A stretch of DNA of 64,000 nt from Bugula neritina (GCA_964035545.1 CAXIUT010000277.1:1-64000); one strand, 5' to 3'; positions 49,178 through 61,564 are shown, counted from the stretch's first letter. Translations and numbers: made by a program. The notes: generated from the sequence alone by a model not told the origin.

Positions 49178-50321
49178 TCACATTTATTTGGTTACCTCAT
49201 CCAATAGCGTCTTTATGTACATCAACTATTCTGTCATCTTCTGGTTTTATACTGTGAGCGTATCACGGTCATTATTCAATTTTTATATTAAAGTTTTCAT
49301 TTGCTAGTGTATGTCATGCATCTTGACAAGTTACCCCTCTTTCATCTTGATAGTCGAACCAACTAAAATAGATATTAAAAGTACTTTAGATCAGTATTTC
49401 ACCTTTGCCTTGCTTTAAAGCCTAGTAGTCTTAGAGTATTTTCTTGATCTAATCGCCTTTTGAAGCATTGTCTTCGATTCCCTTTAGTAGATCTTCACTT
49501 TTCAATGTGTTCTAGATAAATTAATCTAAGTTAAAAGCTTTTTAGAATTTTTATATCTTCTATTGAGTTTATTCATAGATCTTTTTTAGTTTTTACAATT
49601 TATCCACATACTATCCCTCTGAAATAGATAGTTAATTTACTTATTTACTAGGTGTATTTGCTCAAAACAGTAGCACTATCTTTGATCTCACCTTTCATTC
49701 CTTCATTGATCCTCTCAATCTCCTTACTCTTCTCCTATGCAATAGGTATCAACTCCTTCACCTTCAACAACTTCTATAAACCTCATTATACTTTTTAGCG
49801 CATAACTGATTAGTTCTAGTGAGCATTTTTAGTCACTTTTTACAGTTATGCTGTATATTTACTCCGCACCAACTGGATGCTATCTTTAAACTGCTCTAAT
49901 CTCTTCCTTTAGTCTTTTTATATTGAAACCAACTAAGTTAAATCAAATAAACCTGTTCTTTCAAAGCTTTGTTCTCTATTAGTAAATTCTACACCTATTT
50001 ATTCAAATACATATCTTCCTGTTAGTTGATTACTGTCGATCCAGATGGTTGCACTTCCATCTAAACTACTTTTTTTTATTGTTTTATTTAGACTATTGTT
50101 TTGCCTGCTTGGTTTTTATTGGTTTATTGAACTTGTTGTGTTTGTGCAGGTTGTATTTTGGTTGTATTTTAAGCTATATAGATGGAAGTCATACTTGCAA
50201 CTGCTTTTAAACCATTTTTTAATCCCTCCATTCTTTTTTTAAACTAGTTTCTTTTGCTCTACCTTTCACCTCTTCCCTTCTGAAAGCCATCAATCAGCTC
50301 CTAGATATTTTCTTTCTTCAT
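49178..50321 (-). CDS. Coiled-coil protein
   Basis: ATG 50321, TGA 49178-49180; 353 aa after removing four microintrons, 49933-49952 (20 nt), 49774-49791 (18 nt), 49619-49640 (22 nt) and 49363-49384 (22 nt). The total is an exact multiple of three. The product is nearly all heptad-rich Lys/Gln/Glu/Leu sequence (for example VDKLQKLKKIYEQTQQKIQK), with a less structured Gln/Thr/Asn region at about residues 45-95. It lies 43 nt upstream of the YeeE gene on the same strand. Likely cytoskeletal or ciliary, but that is inference from composition only. Confidence 0.85.
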
Positions 50322-50449
50322 GCCAGTCAAATAACTAATACAAATTACATATATTCAAATCCTATAATCAAATATTCACATCCTATAATCAAATATTCAA
50401 ATATTCTATAATAAAAAATATCTTTAAATAACAATATCCAAACAGACAA

Positions 50450-51660
50450 TCATTCTTTATTTTAATACTTCAAACTAAAGTTAACTTTAGGCAAATTACC
50501 AACCACTTGCGTCGACAACCTCTTCCCCCCTCGACTCCTACCTTTCCGACTGAACAACCGTTCATACAGGTAAACCAACACATCTTCATTCGATATAATC
50601 TTGATCAATAGTCTCAATTTATCCTCTTTTTTAAAATCAGCTAAAGTACAATACTCAATCTTCTTCCTTATTCTGATTTACCGTTTTAAATCTTAAACAC
50701 AAGTCACAAAAAAATCTTATAACTCACTTTGTCGTTATACTATTCTTGTGTGTTAGGTTACCAGTCTTTGGTTACGTTTTTTTAGTTATTTATTTTGTTT
50801 TTATAGAGTCTATTGACGAAAAGATACGTCTCTGCTTTTGATAAATAAATTTTTATTGAAATCTACTGTTACTGATTTAAATGATCCCATCTACTTTACC
50901 TTCTACATGGTTTATGTGCGACCTTTATTGATAAAACTGTCTTTTTTTGTTATTTCTGTCAATAAGACTGTCTAGCCATTTTACTAATTTTACTATTCTT
51001 ATTTTTATTTTTTTATGGCAAGAGCTAGTCCTTTTTCTCTGACGTTTTGTTTGACAGTTTCTTGTAGGACTTTCATTTATTTTCTATACATTTAATTCAT
51101 CAATCCTAAATTTCTTATTTTTTTATCTTTTTCAACCATATTTTTAAACATCTGGGATGACTACTGTTCTAGCTGATATACCTTTTTAACTAGTGATGAC
51201 ATCTTACCTTAATTCTAGTAATATAGAACTTTATCTCGTAATTATTAATTTACTTTATGTAAACTATTCATCTACTGCTATATTTTGCTCATATGCTGTT
51301 TATAGCTATCAACAAACCATGTTTCCTGAGCACCAAGCAGCCGATCTACTTTACTTTATAAATTATCTGTGAAATTGTCTAGCTATGATAAAGAACTAAC
51401 TATCTTCAACAAAGAATCCTATATAAAATAATAAATACTCGATATGTTTTTGTTTTTAGGGTAGGAATAACTGTTAATAAATGATTGCGAATTACTTTCT
51501 CTTGAGGAGGTACATCGAATCCCTATATAAAGAAGTCATAGGTTCCTGGACTCACTGCTTTACGTAACTATTGGGTTGATTCTAGCTTAGGTATAGGTTA
51601 TGGCTTTGATTGGATTAGAGGCTATGAATTTATTATGATTTGTTACTATTTGCCCTACAT
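50450..51660 (-). CDS. Coiled-coil protein with conserved-looking C-terminal domain
   Basis: ATG 51660, TGA 50450-50452; 396 aa with one 20-nt intron at 51419-51438. After a Gln/Ile/Pro-rich start there is a structured segment (VSPGTYDFFIQGFDVPPQEK), then long coiled coil (QQQMNSLHKVNQQLRDKVLY), and a C-terminal 75-residue helical domain containing DFKKEDKLRLLIKIISNEDV LVYLYERLF. The arrangement recalls coiled-coil dynein-regulatory or ciliary proteins, but no family is claimed. The stop is 129 nt upstream of the next gene on the same strand. Confidence 0.85.
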
Positions 51661-51829
51661 CTTTTGATAAGTTTATTTATATGTAGTAATATATGATATC
51701 ACTATTTTGTATTTAGCTAGAAATGATATAGCTATTATGTGTTTATTCATGACATCACTCTTGTTTTAACTATTAATAGTATAACTCTATACAACATCAT
51801 AATGATAGTGTTGATTTTGGATATTTAGC

Positions 51830-52600
51830 TTTCAATAAACAGTCGATCGACTCCTTTCTTCGATCTTTACTTCTGAATGCTATATTTTGCCATAATATAC
51901 TTAATTATACCAAAGTTTATGGTTATAATTTGAACGCCCATCGCTTGCTCTCCCCCAATTACTGGTAAATTAGGCCATCTATTTAAGATAAAAATAACAT
52001 TTATAAGTGCAACTCACTGCCTCGAGGAAAATAGAGCTAGACCAGACAAGAAGCATCAGTTATTGGATTTTTCGCTATTTAATAAACAAAAGTACAGAGA
52101 TTGATTTCTTATAGGATAGGAAAATACCCTTTCCTCAAACTTCTAACACTAGTTATTCTATTAGTAACTGCATAAATAAATATAAACAAAGATTGATAAC
52201 CTTCAAATTGGGTGCTATTAATTTGCTTAAAGCCTACACCGACTCAATCTGATTGCAAGCTACACTAACTTATAATTGTACATAGATATAGAGATTCCAA
52301 ATATGTGAATTTAGGACTTAATACCCTTTTGAGCATAATTTTGGTCTAATTGCTATCTGCTATAACTACAACTATACAGAAAGATAAAGATAATGTTCTT
52401 AGTTAAGATATTGATTAAAAAATTATGTTCCAATCTTTTTGTTTGTATTGTCCTTTTTCTATTTTAGTATTTTGATACCAATTGCTACTCTCTTTTTGTT
52501 TAGAATTTATGTGACGCTATCGACCAGTTATTAGTGTGATTAGTCGAGGAGTTACTTCAATGTGTACATTAATAAGTATAAAAAATTAGATAAATTCGAT
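51830..52600 (+). other. Possible plus-strand gene, unresolved
   Basis: Frames with protein-like composition occur on the plus strand, for example around 51860-52020 (GYNLNAHRLLSPNYW) and 52190-52450 (YVNLGLNTLLSIILVQLL, a likely membrane helix). I could not find a start and intron set that joins them, nor a family. It may be a multi-exon membrane protein convergent with the Cys-rich gene. Confidence 0.3.
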
Positions 52601-52611
52601 AGTTTATTTGA

Positions 52612-55600
52612 TCAAATATAGACAGTACTTTTATTAGGCATTTTCTTTTTTTATACAGAATTCCTTCTCTATTGACTTCTATAGTTTCTATGTTCTTATT
52701 ATAGATACCTCACTTTCTTGTCTCTACTTCTTTCCATCTTTTTGTCTCGACTATTGTCTCTTTTGTCATATCTTCTTTCATTTTAGTATCTTTATCTAGG
52801 TGTATTGTTTTTATTGTAGTTACTATTATCTAGATTATTATTTATCTTTTTATTTGGACTTCTGCTGGTTCTTTTTCTATGAGTTTTATCATTATTGGTA
52901 TTAACTGATTAAATTTTACTGATTTATTTCTTTTTCCGATGATATTCCTATTCTTATGATGATTTAGATATATTTTAAGTCTGTTTTAGCATATTTTTAG
53001 AAGTGACAGGATCTGACACAGTTTCCTAACTTCCATCTTATCCTTTATTGCTTTTCTTTTTACACAAACAATAGCCAATTATAAGAACAATAACAACTAA
53101 TAGTATACATCCCCCGATAATTAACAAAACAATAGGATTGACTGCACTTTATTCTTTATTTTCTGGTACAAATCCATTAGGCTGTAGACTATAACTAGAA
53201 ATAGAATATCCAGCAACAGAATTGCTTTTTTATAAATTATCATCAAAATCATTATAAATCTATGAAGCATCTTTGCCGTTATCTATTGATGCTACTCCAT
53301 TGATAACCAAAGACGACAGTTCTAGAGATTTGATAGCAACTAGCTAAGGATTATTAATGTAATCATTTCCCATCATAGTATATAAATTATTGAGAATGTT
53401 ATTGAAATTGTTAGTAAGTTAGCTATTGCTACTTACAACCAAATTGACCATAAAACTTATATTCTTATTACCAACACAATTGAAACTGACCAACTAGAAA
53501 CCATCAACGCATGCACTGCAACGATTAGCACTCAACTAGCAACTTTAGCACAGTCCTCCGCATTTCAAACAAATCCCTGTATGGTATAAAGCTCCCTGAT
53601 AGTTATATACTCTTTTCTACATAAAATAGCCTTTTAAACAAGTGACGCATTTGGTAGAATCGGAACAGTACTCACAACCATTTGAACAAGATTGGCATGT
53701 CTGCGATTGGTAGTATCCTTGGTCGCAGTAGGTGCAGGTGGTGTATGGGAGGTAGTTGTTGTTGGATATCTGGAAATCTATAATCGGTGGTTGGAACAGA
53801 CAACGCGCACAGTGCTAGGGGCAACTATGGCATTATCCTTTATATGCAAAGTAGTTGAAAGGACAATACTCGCATATCTTGCTTGTCTGGCATGATAGAT
53901 TAGCAGTGCAGATGTTATCGATTAATGTATATCCACGAATGCATGATGTACATAGTTGGTTGCTGTCATTCCAAGTACACTCAAGACAAGGTAGTTGACA
54001 GTACTTTATACATTTGGAGTTGCTAAGTTTATAGTAATCTAAACAAGCAGTACATATTGTATCAGATTGGCAACTGTGACATCCTTAGGCACAATTCAAG
54101 CAAACCCCATTCGACAGAAACGTTCCCACCAAACAACCTAGACATCTAAAGGGAAAGACATTGCTACAGGCAGTGCATCCCATCAGACAAGGCACACAGC
54201 TAGAACTATTGACTCTAGTATATCCGACAGAACAAGATTTCTAATCACAATAGCCCGGTCCCAAAGTTCCACAAAAGTCACATCCCCTCGCACAAACAGC
54301 GCAAACACCAATAGAATTAGCCGTGTAGCCAACTCGGCACTCAATGCAAAACTAGTGGTTGAAAGTGCAAGACAGACAGTTAGAATCAGAACATCGAAGA
54401 CAAATCTACGAAGAAAGCATTGAACCAGTATTGCATTTAAGACACTTAAGGGAGTGAATTGGTACTTGAATGGTTTTGTTGATTCCATCGGTTTAGGTGG
54501 TTTGGTTGATATATGTCGTTACTTGCTGGCAGGCTGAACAGTGGTCGCCGCATTTGATGCATTTTGTTATGTTTTTGTAAAATCCACTCGAACAACCCAA
54601 ACACATATCTTCACTACTGCACTTCTGGCATCCTAATCCGCATATTCTATTGAGATTATTCTACTTAAACACTCCTCTTTCTGTCCTTATCTAAAGCTAG
54701 ACCTTCTTGCAGAGGTTAACTTGCAGATAGTAGCCATTCTAGCAAAGCAGACATCCATCACCATTACAATATCTGCAGTTATAGCTGCAAGTTAAACATG
54801 TGCCTTGCGAGCTGAGGCGGTATCCATCAGTGCAAGTTGTACAGACGGTTGAACTACAATACAGACAGTTAGAATGACTGCAGTTCAAACATTGGCCCTG
54901 TGCACTGTATTGACTGATCGGACAGACGCATTCTAATCCATTGAAGTGCAGAGGTGTCAGACAGGTTCCAATTTGACATCTTCCGTTCTATAGAGTATAA
55001 CCTTAACGGCATGATCGACAAAATTGGTTATCACGATCCCTGCATTCTCTGCAATTCGATGCCAGACAGTTAGACAGACAGTTTATGTTGTTAGTTGTGT
55101 AGTATCCTGGCTAGCAGTCAGTGCATTCAACAGAATTGCAATATTTGCAGTTGGAATAAGTACTACTACACAGCTGACAGGTTCCTTATTTAAGCAGATA
55201 TCCAGCAACGCACTAGTTGCATACTGTTTTAGTACTGCAGGTCAGACATAGAGCCATAGCAGTTGTACACTACAGACAATTACCATTCTAGAGATAGTAT
55301 CTCTAATGGCAGGTATTGCATATAAGAGACTAGTTGGCTATTTCGCATCTACTGCAGCTGTTTATCAAAAAAGATGAATTTATGTAAGGACTGCTAGAAC
55401 AGGACAAACAGGTCTTATCTGTTGTGTTTAGGTAGAGGCCGGGTTGGCAGCCAGTGCAGTGACCGATGTTGTTGCTGAAGATGCAAGTAGCGCAGTTGGG
55501 ATATTTACCACTGCATTGAAAACATTGAGAAGGGTCACCGTCCAAGTAATACCCGTTTTTGCAGTTAGCGCATGAAGTAATTTAGTTGTTCACTTGACAA

Positions 55601-56379
55601 CTCTAGCAGCCGATATATTTGTCTTAGCAGTTTTAGCAGACATGTGTGGCAGTGTTAATGATAAACCCATCTTTGCAACTGGTGCATCTCACAACCATTC
55701 CTTCCAAATTGGTTAAAGAACAAGTCCTGCAAAGAGGTCGACTGACAAGCGAACAATTCGTTTTGCATTAGTTATTTTACAAATACAGAAAAGAAGAAAC
55801 GCAATTTTGACATATGATTTTACCATTCTGATCGGTTAGACAAGTACTGCAGTGCTAGATTTAAGAAGAACATAGTTTGCACACATTATTTTCCAGGTGA
55901 TATTTGCTATTACAACTGTGACAGGTAAATATTCCGCTGTTCGATATTGTGCACTGTTGGCAGTTAGAGATTTGGCAGGGCACGCATTGACTTCTAGAGG
56001 AGTAGAGGACTAAATTGTTTTAGCATTATTAGCATTGGAGGTTGTTTCGGGTGGTAGTGCATCGCTTGCATCCTGATATCTGCTCACAACTGGTGCATCT
56101 TCCCTCGAGCAAACCGTGTTGACTGATGCATACACTGCAAATCAGTTGGCTGGCTAAATTGAACGAACAAAATTGGCAGTTAGACAAAGTCACTCCACAA
56201 GATATGCAGTTGTCATCCGAAAGGTAGTAACTGTTAATACATGTTTGACAGACAGTTGTTGTCCCGCGAGTAGTGCAGGTGGCGCAATGAGGAATAAGCG
56301 ATGAGCCAGTTGGACAGGTAACCGAAAGGACATGTATTAGCAAAGTCAAGAAGGATAGGAGGGATAGCGTATTCTTCAT
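52612..56379 (-). CDS. Large cysteine-rich type I membrane protein with basic tail
   Basis: ATG 56379, TGA 52612-52614; one frame of 1255 aa, apparently without intron. A signal peptide (MKNTLSLLSFLTLLIHVLSV) is followed by about 1000 residues of CxxC-rich, furin-like repeats, one transmembrane helix (ILLVVIVLIIGYCL, about 53050-53110) and a cytoplasmic tail of about 160 residues rich in Lys, Arg, Ser and Asn (HRKRTSRSPNKK, RRYDKRDNSRDKK). It is a structural counterpart of the 17319-21022 protein, but the tails differ: acidic and short there, long and basic here. A surface receptor or surface-coat role is inference. Confidence 0.88.
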
Positions 56380-56412
56380 TTTTAAATATATATATTTGTA
56401 TTATATAACAAC

Positions 56413-56962
56413 TCATTCTTAGACTGGCTACTAGATGTACTAGTTGAGTGTTCTCATTTGCTAGTCTAGTTTGCTTTTAACTCTTAGCTTCCTTTGCTAT
56501 TTCCTTTGCTGCAAATTGCCAACCATTTCCACATACCTCGGATCTCCCATCTTATTCCTTCTTCTCTCTCTCAAAGCAACGAACTTCTTCTTCTGACGCT
56601 CGCACATCTCGTCAAATGTCATGTCTGTTTTGTTTGGGTCATAGTTGCCAGTGATGGTGGAGGTGTGGGGATCTGGTACTAGGGATCTTTCCTTAGCAAA
56701 GGATTTCAAGACATCGATGCGCCATTTGAGTTGTGTGAGTTAGTCAGAAAACTATTGATGAGGATTGTTGCTATTGATAAGTTTTCGAATGTTTAGTTTC
56801 TTCTTTTCTTCATTAATTATCAATCATACAAGTCTATTTCAAGGCCTTGTCCAGCTAAAAGTTAGTATTGGAGTGCTCGTCTTACTACTATTGACTCAGA
56901 GATAGCTTAGAATAGATCTTCGATTTTAAGTCCTAGCGGTTACGACGAAGAAATTTACTCAT
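56413..56962 (-). CDS. Small basic helical protein
   Basis: ATG 56962, TGA 56413-56415; 175 aa after removing a 22-nt intron at 56808-56829; the arithmetic is exact. The product is Lys/Arg/Gln-rich with a central block of balanced composition (NYDPNKTDMTFDEMCERQKK). No family recognised; it may be a ciliary or nucleic-acid-binding protein. It is divergent from nothing and lies 33 nt upstream of the Cys-rich gene start on the same strand. Confidence 0.8.
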
Positions 56963-57086
56963 TACTGCAGAAATATTATATACAGATAAATAATCAATTA
57001 CTAGAAATGTAAGTAGAAAATAAACTAAATAATAATATATTAACAATAATAATAGTAAATGAACGATAATAATAAGAAAGAAGATA

Positions 57087-57364
57087 TCAGGCGACGGTGT
57101 TTAATTTAAATATTTTTTTACCTCCATCCGAGTCCAAATCAGATGTCTACCATCCTAGCAGTCAACTATCTTAACTTACTTTCTTTTCAATCCTTTTATT
57201 TTTTGCTATCCTTTATTTTTCTAATTTAATTTATTTAACAATTATTTTTTAGGATTTTAGACTATGACTTCTTTGAGTTATTTTATTTATTTCTTTTTTT
57301 ATGTTTTAACTCTTTCTTTCATAAAATCTTTAAACTATTTGCCTAACTGTCTCATATTGGTCAT
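57087..57364 (-). CDS. Small Lys/Gln-rich basic protein
   Basis: ATG 57364, TGA 57087-57089; 85 aa after removing a 20-nt intron at 57147-57166 (gttgactgctaggatggtag). The body is strongly basic (QLLNKLNQKNKGQQKIKGLK) with an acidic turn before the end (SDLDSDGGKKIFKLNTVA). It could be a nucleolar or ribosome-associated protein, from composition alone. Confidence 0.7.
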
Positions 57365-58082
57365 CCTACTCACATGCTAACTAATGCCCATTCTATTGAT
57401 ATGTTAGTTAATGCCCATTCTATTGATGTGTTCATTAATGCCAATAGTGGTACAAGTTTTATTTCTACATAATTTTTATGATATATTTTTGATGATCCAA
57501 GGGTTGTTTTGTTTGGGCTATCCTACTAGATTAATGATAGATTTTTACTAGCTAAATACTTTTCTTAATCTAAAATTAAAATAATTCGAATAAGGTTTCT
57601 TTTTTTATTCTACCTTTGCATCTGTTATCATAGTCTAATTTTGAATATTGTTATCATAATAAATAGAATTACGAGACTACTATCGAGATTGGTTGACATT
57701 TTAAACTTGCATCATAGTTGATAGAAAAACAATTGATGATTTGTCTATTTATTTTTTAATTTGTTTCGATAAAGAACGGTTGTTTTAGTATTCTGATCTT
57801 GTTGGAGAGGTTGAGTTTTGAAGTAAAACCAAACCATTGTTACTTTTATTGGACATTACAAAAATAATAATAATAACTAATTAGTCAATAATAATAACAA
57901 ACAACATATTATAGCAATAGTCAACTACATATAATAACCATCTAGTAATACTATCATACATAGATAGTTGCAATAACTGTTAGGCTGTTATAATACTACA
58001 GTCATATTTGTAACCATTCAATGTAAGACAACTATTCAATTTAAGACAACTATTCAAAATAAGGTATACTAAGTTAACAACT
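57365..58082. other. Intergenic region with short repeats
   Basis: 718 bp, A/T-rich. Two to three copies of a 27-bp unit (taatgcccattctattgata with variants) lie at about 57383-57440, and an 18-19 bp unit (attcaatttaagacaacta) repeats near 58018-58060. No gene supported. Confidence 0.6.
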
Positions 58083-58711
58083 TCACTCATCATTACCTAT
58101 TTAAGACATCCTGTTGTCAATCTTCAATGAATTCATTCCTAGATCCATAACGCCATTCTTGCCATCTCCATTATATCTAATCCCATCAACTTCTTTACAC
58201 TTCTACTCCTGAATAACCTTCTCAAAATCATCATTTATATCCGGGTCAGTAGGATCAAGACTTCCTCCTTTTTTCTTTGAACTAATTTATTTTATATTTA
58301 CACTTTCTTTATATCTTTTGAATCCTTTCCCTCTGGCTTCCTCCTAGAAGGTATCTGCTCATTAAAAACACCTCCAATCGAACATACTACCTACACCTGA
58401 TCTCTTTCTTCACTCATCTCCTCTCCATTCTTCTTCCTAGCATAGACATACCCTGCCTCCTGACCCATCTTCTTCTATGAACGGCCTTGAAGGTCAAAAG
58501 AGTATGACTTGTGGTCTTTTTTGTAGTAGAAAATGACTGTTTTGGCTGTGAGATAATTGATGCCAGCAATAGTAGCTGCCTGAATGTTGGGAGTGTTTAC
58601 TTATCTGAGGGAAATCTTTTCTTTGTAGACAAGGGTAAGGAGATGGAACTTTTGCTGTTGGTGTACTTTGTTGTAGCGAGTGGGGCCTAACTGTTTGCGA
58701 ATACCAGGCAT
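58083..58711 (-). CDS. Unknown conserved-looking basic protein
   Basis: ATG 58711, TGA 58083-58085; 200 aa after removing a 26-nt intron at 58344-58369; the spliced length is an exact multiple of three. The N-terminal 80 residues look ordered (KFHLLTLVYKEKISLR, AATIAGINYLTAKTVIFYYK); the rest is charged and low-complexity. The start codon is 30 nt from the telomere tract at 58742, the same arrangement as for the ADP-ribosyltransferase gene at the other internal tract. No family recognised. Confidence 0.78.
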
Positions 58712-58741
58712 AAGTTATGAAATTAAAGTTGATTAATCCCA

Positions 58742-58821
58742 CCCCAACCCCAACCCCAACCCCAACCCCAACCCCAACCCCAACCCCAACCCCAACCCCA
58801 ACCCCAACCCCAACCCCAACC
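58742..58821. repeat. Internal telomere tract CCCCAA
   Basis: About 13 C4A2 units in left-end orientation, no N gap, ending in a degenerate aaccaaacc. The DNA to its left has no G4T2. Confidence 0.95.
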
Positions 58822-59159
58822 AAACCACCGGCCTGATAAATCTCTTTGAATGTTTATTAATTATAACTAATTAAATAATCAAATATCAGATTATCAACTA
58901 AAGAACTATCTATAATATATTTTTAAAAACTACAAAAGATAGAATAAAAAATAGAAAATAAAGAAGAAAATATATCTACCTGTCATAAATAGTATTGTGT
59001 TATATCTATTTGTAAATAAATACTAGAATAGATATTAAAGATGTTATAGTATATTCCAATTCCACTAAAGTAAAACTAATCTATTTATTCCAGACAATTC
59101 CAATAGCAAACAGCTAGACTTTTAAATACTAAAATGAGCATTTTATAAAGCAAAAACAA
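58822..59159. other. Subtelomeric non-coding stretch
   Basis: 338 bp of A/T-rich DNA between the telomere tract and the first small gene. No feature seen. Confidence 0.55.
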
Positions 59160-59312
59160 ATGATCAAATTTATATTCCTTTCTCTTTGCTGCCTCTTCTC
59201 CTCATATAGCACTGTCTCAGACACCTCTGTTCTCCAACCGACATCCAAGGTGTCTTTGATCCGCACTCTCCCAAACAGTCCTAGACAAAAACAAAAGCAG
59301 AAGGACTGCTGA
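59160..59312 (+). CDS. Putative small secreted peptide
   Basis: ATG 59160, TGA 59310-59312, 50 aa. A clear signal peptide (MIKFIFLSLCCLFSSYSTVS) is followed by a short Lys/Gln-rich tail. The same frame stays protein-like after the TGA (YFYHLEHCSKEQKDRSG), so a longer product through readthrough, recoding or an unseen splice is possible. No family recognised. Confidence 0.45.
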   Translation: MIKFIFLSLCCLFSSYSTVSDTSVLQPTSKVSLIRTLPNSPRQKQKQKDC

Positions 59313-59491
59313 TACTTCTATCACTTAGAGCATTGCTCAAAGGAATAGAAGGATAGATCTGGTTAGTAGTTAATGAAGATATTTACATGTTGTTGGTTGT
59401 TTAAAATTTAAATAAATGCTCTTAGAATATAAACAGCTATCACGATAGTTATATATATGATATAGTAGTTATGGATTGAAAGAAGACTAGA

Positions 59492-60691
59492 TCACTTGTT
59501 TTTATCGATTAGATCTAGCTATTAAAATCTTGAGCTGGCTTGAGGAACAATCTAAATTTATTTGAATTTTATATCTCTATTATCTTTGATAAAACTTTCA
59601 CTACTATCTATTCGATCGCTCTTCTTCAATATCTTTACTTCAAGTCCACTCTAGCCATACTTTTCTTCTTTGATGTCTTCCACTTGGTGATGTTTTACTC
59701 CGTTTTCATATTATAGATGCATATACACGCTAGTAGAATCGTTTTTATCTATCTATCTTTTGTTGATATTATTGTTAACTTAATCTATTTGACTGATGAG
59801 CAGTCCTTCTTCAATGAACTAAAACCCTTTTTTGATGACCTATTGTCCTCGACTACTATTATGTGTTCCTTAAAACAGAACAATCTGTTTTCTTCCTTAA
59901 AACAAATCATACAATGTTTTGGCTATGTTCCATTCCAACCATATTGTCTTCTTCCCCATGAAGAAAACATATTTGTCTATGTTTTTTTTGATAAGATGTC
60001 AACTGAAATATCCATTTGAGAGATCAACAAACCTGACAGCTGCTATACTTTAGATTTGACACATTAAAAAATACAAGGATAGAAAAGATAAAAGCAGCAG
60101 CAACATAGTAGAGGAATATATTTTTTTAGATGTGGAATAGCAGAGATCTATCAGGTTAGAATAGACTGAATCTACTACCATTATATCGATTTATTTACTT
60201 TTTAGCAAAGACACTCCTCCCATGCTACGTCCCCATCCCATTACCATATATCCTTAGCTTTTTAAATATTTAGCAGCTATATCGACTTCTTTGCACTATT
60301 ATTGTCCAAGAGTAACATACTCAGACTAATAGCGATTGCCGCATCCATTGAAGTCGAAACAGGCTAAGGCCACTCCTTCAGGTAGATCTGATAATAGCAA
60401 ATTGGCCTAAAAGCGACTTGAACCATTGCCATGCAAATACAATAGGACATATCTGGTAGTTTTTGTTTGTAAAGAGATAACTCAAAACCAATATCTATAG
60501 TTTAGTATTTGAATTTAGAAGTGTTTTTTTTACTAGGCTTTAAGATCTAGGGATTGTAGATAAATCTTGGAGGTCTGATCAGCATAAAAGCTAACTTCTA
60601 TAAAGTACTCGAAGGGGGATAGTCTACTTGCTAGAAATAGGCAGGGTGTTTCGATGGCAATTCACTCTGATTTCTAGATGGTTCACGTCAT
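59492..60691 (-). CDS. Alpha/beta hydrolase (serine hydrolase, BAAT/ABHD17-like fold)
   Basis: ATG 60691, TGA 59492-59494, roughly 380 aa. Motifs in order: LLYLHGNGSSRFQ (oxyanion loop), FDFNGCGNR, GWGRSMGGVSLL with the nucleophile Ser in GRSMGG, CFLHGEEDNMVG with the catalytic Asp, and LFQGTHNSSRG with the catalytic His. A basic/acidic tail of about 100 residues follows. Probable introns: 22 nt just after the ATG (gtgaaccatctagaaatcag+ag) and 30 nt near 60010-60040. Three further joins need a single base added or removed, each at or near a short homopolymer (A7, A4, and one G/T junction). A hydrophobic stretch between the Ser and Asp blocks (FLYYVAAAFIFSILVFF) may be a lid or membrane anchor. 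Substrate unknown. Confidence 0.75.
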
Positions 60692-60795
60692 ACTATTGTT
60701 ATTGTGTGATAATTAGTTAATAACAGATTTATCTTTAGAGAATAGATGATTGGTAATATAAATGTAATAATCTCTATCCCATCCAGCAGTCACTT

Positions 60796-61490
60796 TCAAA
60801 CAGTCGATCGTTTAGTGCCTTCCTCTTCATCCCAAAATATAGTAACTACTCGCCAATAAGACCACCTGGCATCTCTGTATTTCATCCTCTATTGAAGATA
60901 GCAACAAATACACCAATCTAAAATGCTAAAGTCTGATGAAACATATCGATTCCATTCATACAGAATAGATGCAACTGGGTATATATAAAAAAAAATACAG
61001 CTGACAACAATCACTAGCACATTCTGAGAGATATTTCTAGAATCAATTTCACCCATTTGACTTCCCTTAAGCTTAAGTAGCATAGTTGATATGTTAGTCA
61101 GTAACAACATCAGATCGATTTAATCTATTTGTAGTACAAGGATGCCTCACCTCACTTACTTTCATATTAGTCTTTTAGTATCTATTTAGGTAGAAATAAT
61201 ATCAGTAAATTGTCTCCTTTGAGAAAAGCCATCTGGCCCAAAGTCACCTGCATCATTATGAGTACACTATCAACTCAAATAGATTGATAATCCCATAGTT
61301 GATATCGATTAGACTTTTTCCTAATGCCATTTTCCATAATTATAAATTTTGATTCTTTTAAGGGTAAAAGTATAATTGATATTAGATGGCTGGATAGTAT
61401 CGTCTTTGCTAATAATACTGGTTTTTTGATGAAAATATAGTCTAAGAAATTGAGATACTTAAGTACTACTTTAATAAGGATAGATATCAA
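60796..61490 (-). CDS. Membrane protein fragments, unknown
   Basis: The 3' part is a good frame ending at TGA 60796-60798 (hydrophobic helix VLVIVVSCIFFYIYPVAS, then WSYWRVVTIFWDEEEGTKRS). The 5' part (61275-61490) is in another frame (IILLPLKESKFIIMENGIRK). They may be exons of one membrane protein, but I could not fix the junctions or a start codon. Confidence 0.35.
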
Positions 61491-61564
61491 TAGTTAGTTA
61501 AGAAGTCAACGACAAGATGGAATATGTCGATTAGTCAATTAAAATTATCCATAACTAAGATTGA

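Noticed and set aside
58494-58823. Minus-strand frame beginning with Val-Gly repeats
   Set aside because: Its first part is telomere repeat, and the rest is an alternate frame of the 58083-58711 gene, which has exact intron arithmetic.
59717-60019. 100-codon plus-strand frame, hydrophobic
   Set aside because: The minus strand here encodes the Asp and His blocks of the alpha/beta hydrolase; the plus frame is its complement.
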